Assembly: GCF_964340395.1 (NCBI RefSeq)
Contig: NC_135562.1
Span: forward strand, 20,654,626-20,718,625
DNA from: Glandiceps talaboti
Lineage: Eukaryota > Hemichordata > Enteropneusta > Spengelidae
Length of the DNA: 64,000 nucleotides
Reading direction: 5' to 3'
The position numbers and the translations under genes are program-made. A model generated the notes under the pieces. The model was not told the DNA's origin, searched no databases, and saw only the letters and a list, made by a program, of their open reading frames with translations. Shown in pieces: positions 25,401 through 34,700 of this stretch (position 1 is its first letter; each line of letters starts with the position of its first letter).

Positions 25401-26102
25401 TAGCACTGTTAGCTCCTATCAACATACCGGTATAGGGGTAGCACTGTTAGTTCTTATCAACATATAGGGGTAGCACTGTTAGTTCTTATTAACATATAGG
25501 GGTAGCACTGTTAGTTCTTATCAACATGTAGGGGTAGCACTGTTAGTTCTTATCAACATGTAGGGGTATCACTGTTAGCTCCTATCAACATATAGGGGTA
25601 GCACTGTTAGTTCTTATCAACATGTAGGGGTATCACTGTTAGCTCCTATCAACATGTAGGGGTATCACTGTTAGCTCCTATCAACATATAGGGGTAGCAC
25701 TGTTAGTTCTTATTAACATGTATGATGTAGGGGTAGCACTGTTAGTTCTTATCAACATATAGGGGTAGCACTGTTAGTTCTTATCAACATGTAGGGGTAG
25801 AACTGGTAGTTCTTATCAACATATAGGGGTAGTACTGTTAGTTCTTATCAACATGTAGGGGTAGAACTGGTAGTTCGTACCTTCTTTTCATTGTTTCCAC
25901 ATTCTTTGAAGTCTTCCCACTCTGGGTAACATTCAACATATGCTCTCTTGCTTCCCAAACCATCGGCACATTGCAGGAAATCAACTTCAAACTGAGCACA
26001 TGTTTGGATTGGTCTTCCATTGCGCATGAAATATTTCTCCCGTAGATTATGGCCATTTATACGCTTGTCCCAATCCCACTTTGGTAAATGGAAGAGTGGC
26101 AT
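22428..26102 (-). CDS. NDUFS5: NDUFS5, complex I 15-kDa accessory subunit
   Basis: Two coding exons, 26102-25881 and 22508-22428, join in phase 0 (AAG|GTACG donor, CAG|ATG acceptor) to give 100 residues; family members are close to that length. Two CX9C motifs (C35-x9-C45 and C58-x9-C68) form the twin-CX9C CHCH fold, oxidised in the mitochondrial intermembrane space. The flanking DFLQCADGLGSKRAYVEC matches the family, and exon 2 supplies the basic QRDKLVKEGKW tail. The protein is a structural subunit on the intermembrane face of NADH dehydrogenase and carries no iron-sulfur cluster despite its name. The ATG is preceded at once by a 3' splice site (AACAG|GGAGCACA), so a 5' UTR intron leads to an exon ending at 27446. 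The coding intron (25880-22509) is almost wholly two minisatellites. Confidence 0.93.
22626..24381. repeat. 32-bp minisatellite, about 55 copies (NDUFS5 intron)
   Basis: The unit is TTTTCACTTGTGATACAGTG followed by TATTCTGTTGTA. The main variants are TTGAA for TTGTA, CTAGTG for CTTGTG, and recurrent 2-3-bp deletions at GATACAGTG. It lies inside the single coding-region intron of NDUFS5, and its right edge is followed by about 280 bp of unique sequence. Confidence 0.97.
24660..25876. repeat. 32-bp minisatellite, about 38 copies, ending at the NDUFS5 splice donor
   Basis: The unit is AGGGGTAGCACTGTTAGTTC followed by TTATCAACATAT. The last copies change to GTAGAACTGGTAGTTC, and the final one runs straight into the exon 1 donor: on the minus strand GTACGAACTACCAGTTCTAC aligns with the unit's ATAAGAACTAACAGTGCTAC. 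It shares unit length with the neighbouring array but not sequence. Confidence 0.95.
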
Positions 26103-26309
26103 TGTGCTCCCTGTTTGATGAAAATAACAACAATGATTTACTAATTTTTGTCACCTGAAATAGAATTTACTGTCTGGGCATATATGTATTCATAGCAATC
26201 ACAATTACATGTACATGTATTCACTTTTACCTTATGTTAGAGTGTCATGTTAGAGGGACGAGGGTTACCACTGGCCACGTCTGGTAGGGGTGTGTGGCCA
26301 ATGAATGCT

Positions 26310-26870
26310 GTCAACCCCAGACCCCATTTTAGACCAATTTTGACCCAAAACCAATACCCCGTCTAGACTGTTCAACATTTTAGAAAACCCCATTTTAGAA
26401 CAATGTTGAACGATGGATGCAATGTTGCGCATGCACAGTTAACGTACCAATGCATTATGGGACCCCATTTTAGACCAAACAAAATAAAAAATTGTGAAAC
26501 GTGGACTCCATTTTAGACTCATTAGCTCTCAAAAGACAGTAACCATTTTAGACCATTGTCACCAAAGAGCGAAAACTCCTACCCCAAAGGGTGGCACATA
26601 TACCCAATAGATGGGAGTACCCCACCCCCACTGGGGGGGAGGGGTATCTGTTATATACTTTCTAGACATTTCGGCACCTGGCCATTTCGTCCTGTCATTT
26701 CAGGTCCACTTTCTCTGTACCCTGGACGTTTCGGTACCAGTATCCTGGTCATTTCGTTTCCCCTTATTTTAGCATAAATTCATTACCAGTTTAACCCTAA
26801 CCTAACCCTCACCGAACCGTCCAGGGCACTGGTGCCTGTCGAAACGTCAAGGCAAGAAACAAAGTCAATG
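26310..26870. repeat. Dispersed-repeat patch: CCCATTTTAGACC words and a GGACGTTTCGGTACC element
   Basis: From 26310 to 26560 the word CCCATTTTAGA recurs about five times, with an inverted pair GTTCAACATT/AATGTTGAAC. From 26660 to 26860 words such as CATTTCGGCACCTGG, CTGGACGTTTCGGTACCAG and GTGCCTGTCGAAACGTC are mutually inverted, typical of a small foldback element. The CCCTAACCTAACCCTCACC inside is too short and impure to be a telomeric tract. The rest of 26103-27440 shows no coding pattern. Confidence 0.5.
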
Positions 26871-27445
26871 TACAGTATACTCTGTCTGAAAGCAGGACTA
26901 CAAAGCTAAATCAACCCTCTACTCTATGTGGCTAGTCGGACAAATGTAGACTATACATATGTTATATGTATACACTTACGAATGTACAAGATTGTATTGT
27001 AATATGTACACGATTTGACTACTCACGGGTCTATTATATGCAATAATACTATAATTACATCCATGGACTACTGCACTTCATTCACAACAACATAACATAC
27101 TTCATGTCTTCGACCTGAGATAGAATAATGTAGTTTTAAAATACTACATTGTTTTCCTGTTAACAAAATTTGCGTCGAGCATGAGATAACAGTCGCCAGT
27201 AAATTATCGTTACTTCAATATTTCAGTCTGGTATTGGATTTTGAAGTTTCATGCCTGCAAAACATTGAGGTACCCCACTTCCAATAATCAATATTCCATG
27301 GTCGTCAGGTCCCTCACTGTTCACATAGGCATACTTTTTAGAGAACACAAGGGAACATCTCATCTTTTACAGAACGATGGTTCGTGATCTTACAGAAATT
27401 GTTAATATTGCCATTAACGCATCGAAGTGCATGCATGGTGCTTAC

Positions 27446-27663
27446 CTGCTACTAACGCCGATTTTTCGTCAAAGACAATAACTGACCGGTGTACGGTAGA
27501 CTTTCAGAAGGTATGATGGCCGCCTAATTCGCGCGTTTTCTCGCGAGATCTGCTGGTTTGTCACCTGATTTTCAATCTCACAACACAACACAGCTGATGA
27601 GCTAGCTCAGCTGGATGATCGATAGCAGACGTGTACACAAGTCAATGGTCATTCAAACTGGAA
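27446..27663. promoter_or_regulatory. Bidirectional promoter, NDUFS5 / AMDHD2-like
   Basis: The 218 bp lie between a minus-strand donor (AGCAG|GTAAGC, exon ending at 27446, read as the NDUFS5 5' UTR exon) and the amidohydrolase ATG at 27664. It holds TCTCGCGAGA at 27539-27548, the palindromic CGCG element bound by BANP in animal housekeeping promoters, and ATGGCCGCC near 27515, close to a YY1 site. CpGs are enriched relative to the flanks. The motifs are seen; start sites and factor binding are inference. Confidence 0.65.
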
Positions 27664-30600
27664 ATGTCTGATTCAAAAATGATCTGCGTGACATGCAAAC
27701 AGCTAGTTGCACCGGCGGGACAGTTGCTTACTGGGAATTATAGCTTACTAATTAAAAATGGAGTCTTTATAGGTATGTTTTTGCATTTGATTTTTTTTCA
27801 AACTCGATGATAGCTAGGGGCAATAATTAAATAGCGTTAGTTTCGATTTGTCCTTGTTCTCGTGCTTGCATACGGAGTAAGTTGTCCCTTTGGTCTCAGC
27901 TTTGGTGTTGAGCGAAACGCGTGTCCCCCGTCTGCAAGCAGGACTATGTTTAACTGCAAAACAAAAGTAACACTACAATTATTGCAGCTCGTCCGAAGTC
28001 GCATGATTGCATGACTATGACTGTCTAATAAATGAATATGTCAATTCAAGATCATGAAAAATACAGAAGCAGAAATGGGTTATATGTATAATATGACCTG
28101 AGAACTATTACGTGTTCAGTTCTACTGTTGTATCAACTCATTTAACACATTATCAGGTTTAAATTATGTATTAAAATAGATTTTCTTTACTTGTAATATT
28201 ATTTTTCTGGATACTGATTTTATTTGATTTCACTTATATCATCTGAGTTGTGTAACTTTTAGCATGGAGGTATAAAAATAGACCTCCATGCTTTTACTAA
28301 TTCCTCTGTGAATTATTATGTGTTTGAATAAACTATTGATCCATGGATTTAGTGCATTATCACTAATACATCCATTGGATTGCGATTGACTTCACCCCAA
28401 TATTAACTCGTCCCAATTTCAACTCACCCCAATATTAACTCGTCCCAATTTCAACTCACCCCAATATTAACTCGTCCCAATTTCAACTCACCCCAATATT
28501 AACTCGTCCCAATTTCAACTCGTCTCAATCCCTTTCAAAATCATGTAGTAAAGTAATTTGCAGATCTTTCCAATATGATTTACATACATGTATGAAAATC
28601 AGGAATGCACTGATAGAAGCCTACATGTAAAATACATATTAAAACAAGGTATACAGGTCTATCCCCCTGGTTAGTTGTGCCCATAATTCATCTTGATTCC
28701 CATTGTAATATAATGGATTTATTGACCTACACGAAGGCCTATAGTCACACAAGCTCAATAAAAGAAATTCATTCGTTAAGGACAATCCCCCCCCTCCCCC
28801 TAAATGAACGTTAACAAGTGTGATGACATCAACACATTTATATATCATATAAACCATAGTGAAAATTGTAGCAGTCACACTACTACTATCAATGCAGTGT
28901 AAACACATAGAAAGCACAATAAAATGCTACCAGAATCCCAGCACTGTATATCTCATTAGCAGTAAATTTAATGAACTTATCAACTTCTCAGTAGTAAATG
29001 ACAGAACCTGTTATCACTGAAGGCATGACAGTTTTCTAAGTTTGGTAAGAAGTGTGAATATGAAATCAGCAATCACATTGACACCAGACTCCCCCCCCCC
29101 TTCCATAACAAATAAAGTTCATTTATTGAGCTTCTACAACATTGTGTGATTGACCATAAGCACCAAGAAATCTTACTAAGATAATCTGCCTCACATTTCG
29201 CCTGTAACTTTGCTTACTATATGCAAATATCCAACGTCATCAAATATTAATTTCAATTTGATCTTAGACATTGTTGAAGGAGATAATGATGTGACCAAAT
29301 CAGCAGACCAGCATTATAGTGCAGAGCTAGTAACACCTGGGTTTATTGACATCCACCACCATGGCATGGGTATGTATACTGTAGAATGGGTTTATTGACA
29401 TCCACCACCATGGCATGGGTATGTATACTGTAGAATGGGTTTATTGACATCCACCACCATGGCATGGGTATGTATACTGTAGGATGGGTTTATTGACATC
29501 CACCACCATGGCATGGGTATGTATACTGTAGAATGGGTTTATTGACATCCACCACCATGGCATGGGTATGTATACTGTAGGATGGGTTTATTGACATCCA
29601 CCACCATGGCATGGGTATGTATACTGTAGGATGGGTTTATTGACACTCACCACCATGGCATGGGTATGTATACAGTAGGATGGATTTATTGACATTCACC
29701 AACATGGCATGGGTATGTATACAGTTGGATGGATTTATTGACATTGACCACCATGGCATGGGTATGTATACAGGTGGATGGATTTATTGACATTCACCAC
29801 CATGGCATGGGTATGTATACAGTAGGATGGATTTATTGACATTCACCACCATGGCATGGGTATGCATACAGTTGGATGGATTTATTGACATTCACCACCA
29901 TGGCATGGGTATGTATACAGTAGGATGGATTTATTGACATTCACCACCATGGCATGGGTATGTATACAGTAGGATGGATTTATTGACATTCACCACCATG
30001 GCATGGGTATGTATACAGTTGGATGGATTTATTGACGTCATTGACCACCATGGTATGGGTATGTATACAGGTGGATGGATTTATTGACACTCACCACCAT
30101 GGCATGGGTATGTATACTGTTGGATTGGTTTATTGACATTCACCACCATGGCATGGGTATGTATACAGTTAGAAGGATTTATTGACATTCACCACCATGG
30201 CATGGGTATGTATACAGGTGGATGGATTTATTGACATTCACCACCATGGCATGGGTATGTATACAGGTGGATGGATTTATTGACATTCACCACCATGGCA
30301 TGGGTATGTATACAGGTCTTGTAGGATGGGTTACCCTGGGACTCTCACTACTGGGGCTCTTCTACATTAGACCACCCAGACAAGAGGCTGGGAAAGCACA
30401 CTGGAAGTCAGAGTATACATTTCTTCCAAGTCATAAAAATGGGTTTATGAGGCCTGTTTGTTGTAATTAAGATGTATCCCTCGCTTGAGAAGTGATAACC
30501 TGTCATGAAAGCACCTAAATTATTTAGTCTGCAATGTTGGACGTAGAAGTATTTCCCAGCATGCACTGTTCTAGAAGCTACTTGCTGTGAGGGCGAGTTG

Positions 30601-31921
30601 GAATCTCATTTCCCCAGACTCTTGCCTGGGGTGGTCTCATAGGCAGAGCCCTCAGTGGTGAGAGTAGAATGCCTAAGGACATTTAAAATTATGTTATGTC
30701 TGCTCTTTTTCTCAGGTGGAGCTTCTGACTTAGTTGATTTTTGGAAACATCCAGGTAGGTCAAAGTTTAACAAACAGATTCTGTTTTCACTGTCAAATAT
30801 TGTCACTTTTATAGTGTTGTCACTTCCTCTGATATTAATGATAACTATAGTGATGAAAATGATAGCTATAGAATGATTATGATAATCTAATATATCATTG
30901 TATTGTCAATGATTTTCTGTATGCAGATCTGGGGGAGGGGGCTCTCATAGAAAGGTACAAGTTTAGGTATGTGCAACCATAGACAGTGGAAGGGTCTCCC
31001 CTTGGGTACTCAACATTTTCCTGAAAAATTCCTAAAGATGGTCAACTTTTCATCTGAAAATTCCCTAATCATGGGGTCGAATAACATAGGAAATGTACCC
31101 ATGCTTTAGACAAATCATCACAGTATAAGAATAAAGGTAAATGACTCAGAGATTTTCCACAAGAGTTTTAGTATCTTTGTGACTGAAAATCCTAACAATA
31201 TATCATTTTTGGGGATTATACTTGGGTCGATGTTTTCAACTTGGGCCGCACAACCCCATATGAAAATATTGGGAGTCCTGCCCCCACCCCACCCCATGGC
31301 GAATGTCTCTTAGAAGATTAGAATAAAAAGGAATGTTTGGCTAAAAGATACAATGAAAACCTTTTAAAATGACCAATACCCTGTCTGATATGGACTCAAT
31401 CTACACAAAGTCTACTCCAGCAATTTAACTACTTTTTTCCTGGCTCTTTTATTTTTATAGAATATTCTCAGAACAATTTTCCAAAATCTGGGGTCACCTC
31501 CTTTCTTGCTACAATGGTATATCCCAAAGATGCTGATGCTGCTGGAACAGAGGAAACCATTCAGAAAATAGAGAATATTGTGGGGAGAACTGATGGTAGG
31601 GGTGCTGTATGTGAAGGGATCAATGGAGAGGCAAGAATATTCATTATCTATTGCTACCTGTATATGCCAACTTTAATACTAAAACAACTCAATGCTACCA
31701 TAGCATTCCACTGTCTATGATGCTATATAGCATTACACAATACTTATTAAAATAACATACATGCATATATATAATATATTTACTGACCTGGTGATTGATG
31801 CGCTGTCAACAGGGTGAAAGCTAGTCAGAACTTTTAGAAACACTTTGAGTTGAGTTTTGTTGAGACCATCCATTTTTCTATTGTGTTCATGTGTCACATA
31901 TGTAAATACACACATACACAA

Positions 31922-31952
<31 letters not shown>

Positions 31953-34669
31953 TGCATGTACACATACATACATACATACACATACACATGTGCACATATA
32001 AATATACATGCGTTCATATGCACGCACGCACACACACACACACATACACATACATACATACATACATACATACATACATACATAATATTATACACATCAT
32101 CTTACATGTATAAAGATTTAATAATTCACATTATTGCCTTGATTTATGCAAGGGACCAATTGTGAATGATCTAGGTGGTCTGCCTTCAAGTGACACAGCC
32201 ATGTCAATCCCAGAATTCCAAGCACTACTTGATAAGATGCCAAGTTGTAAACTAATGACAATAAGTCCACATGTTGACGTGAAATCTGGTTATCAAAGAA
32301 TAAAACTACTTCTAGAAAGGTGAGCATTCACTCCATACAGCCTGTATACTCTAGTCTTTGTAGTACACTGGATGGCAAGCATTCACTCCATACAGCCTGT
32401 ATACTCTATCTAGTCTTTATAGTACACTGGATGGCAAGCATTCACTCCATACAGCCTGTATACTCTAGTCTTTATAGTACACTGGATGGCAAGCATTCAC
32501 TCCATACAGTCTGTGTACTCTAGTCTTTGCAGTACACTGGATGGCAAGCATTCACTCCATACAGCCTGTGTGCTCTAGTCTTTGCAGTACACTGGATGGC
32601 ATTAGCATTCACTCCATACAGCCTGTGTGCTCTAGTCTTTGCAGTACACTGGATGGCATTAGCATTCACTCCATACAGCCTGTGTGCTCTAGTCTTTGCA
32701 GTACACTGGATGGCAAGCATTCACTCCATACAGCCTGTGTACTCTAGTCTTTGCAGTACACTGGATGGCAAGCATTCTGTCCATACAGCCTGTGTACTCT
32801 AGTCTTTGCAGTACACTGGATGGCAAGTATTCTGTCCATATGCATACAGCCTGTGTACTCTAGTCTTTGCAGTACACTGGATGGCATTAGCATTCACTCC
32901 ATACAGCCTGTGTACTCTAGTCTTTGCAGTACACTGGATGGCAAGCATTCACTCCATACAGCCTGTGTACTCTAGTCTTTGCAGTACACTGGATGGCATT
33001 AGCATTCACTCCATACAGTCTGTGTACTCTAGTCTTTGCAGTATACTGGATGGCAAGCATTCACTCCATACAGCCTGTGTACTCTAGTCTTTGCAGTACA
33101 CTGGATGGCATTAGCATTCACTCCATACAGCCTGTGTACTCTAGTCTTTGCAGTACACTGGATGGCAAGCATTCACTCCATACAGCCTGTGTACTCTAGT
33201 CTTTGCAGTACACTGGATGGCAAGCATTCACTCCATACAGCCTGTGTACTCTAGTCTTTGCAGTACACTGGATGGCAAGCATTCACTCCATACAGCCTGT
33301 GTACTCTAGTCTTTGCAGTACACTGGATGGCATTAGCATTCACTCCATACAGTCTGTGTACTCTAGTCTTTGTAGTACACTGGATGGCAAGCATTCACTC
33401 CATACAGCCTGTGTACTCTAGTCTTTGCAGTACACTGGATGGCAAGCATTCTGTCCATACAGCCTGTGTACTCTAGTCTTTGCAGTACACTGGATGGCAA
33501 GTATTCTGTCCATATGCATACAGCCTGTGTACTCTAGTCTTTGCAGTACACTGGATGGCATTAGCATTCACTCCATACAGCCTGTGTACTCTAGTCTTTG
33601 CAGTACACTGGATGGCAAGCATTCACTCCATACAGCCTGTGTACTCTAGTCTTTGCAGTACACTGGATGGCATTAGCATTCACTCCATACAGTCTGTGTA
33701 CTCTAGTCTTTGCAGTATACTGGATGGCAAGCATTCACTCCATACAGTCTGTGTACTCTAGTCTTTGCAGTACACTGGATGGCATTAGCATTCACTCCAT
33801 ACAGCCTGTGTACTCTAGTCTTTGCAGTACACTGGATGGCAAGCATTCACTCCATACAGCCTGTGTACTCTAGTCTTTGCAGTACACTGGATGGCATTAG
33901 CATTCACTCCATACAGTCTGTGTACTCTAGTCTTTGCAGTATACTGGATGGCAAGCATTCACTCCATACAGTCTGTGTACTCTAGTCTTTGCAGTATACT
34001 GGATGGCAAGTATTCTGTCCATATGCATACAGCCTGTGTACTCTAGTCTTTGTAGTAGAATTGTTGGGTACTTGATGGGTACTTGTTCACTTTAATTGTT
34101 ATCTTTCTGGACAGGGGTATTGTACCATCACTTGGTCACGATAGGGAAGCCACAGAGCAAGAAATCCTTGGTGCTCTAAGATTGGCACCATCAACTCAAT
34201 TTCACATTACACATCTTTGTAATGTGTGTAACTTTCACCATAGGTAAGTTATGACAACTCTTTCATGTAGTAAAAGAAAAGCTTACCATCACATTTTTTC
34301 TAATGTGTACTTGATCTTTCTCTTTGATGATTTAGACTGCATAATGAAGTTAGTTATCATAGTCAGTTTTATTGTCATGTACTGTAGTTCATTTTCCTAA
34401 AAGATTATTAAGTGCATCGTTGGATGTCTTGACAATTAGGGAAAGAAAAAGCTCTCCAAAATATCTCCTTTGTATTTCAAATTTCATTCCATTGATATTC
34501 AAATCATAATGATCACTGTTTCTGAGAAGTTTTAACTCCAGTTGTCAAAGAAAATTTTCTGTTGTTTCATATCGTCTAATATGACAGTCATGTAAATTAC
34601 AATTACCACAGTAGCTTGATAAGTCATACATGTAAGAGAGATGTATTCACGGTTCTGAAATCATGTATA

Positions 34670-34700
<31 letters not shown>

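Noticed and set aside
22626-25876. CRISPR-like appearance of 32-bp direct repeats
   Set aside because: The units are head-to-tail with no unique spacers, they lie inside a eukaryotic intron, and no cas genes are present. These are minisatellites.
26790-26815. Interstitial telomere repeat (CCCTAA)n
   Set aside because: Only two or three imperfect units within a longer dispersed repeat; too short to call.
27590-27625. tRNA A-box-like TAGCTCAGCTGG in the divergent promoter
   Set aside because: No B box or cloverleaf follows at the right spacing, so the match is coincidental.
32320-34046. Many overlapping 65-93-codon frames
   Set aside because: They are periodic readings of the 55-58-bp minisatellite within an intron, with no start context or conserved protein.
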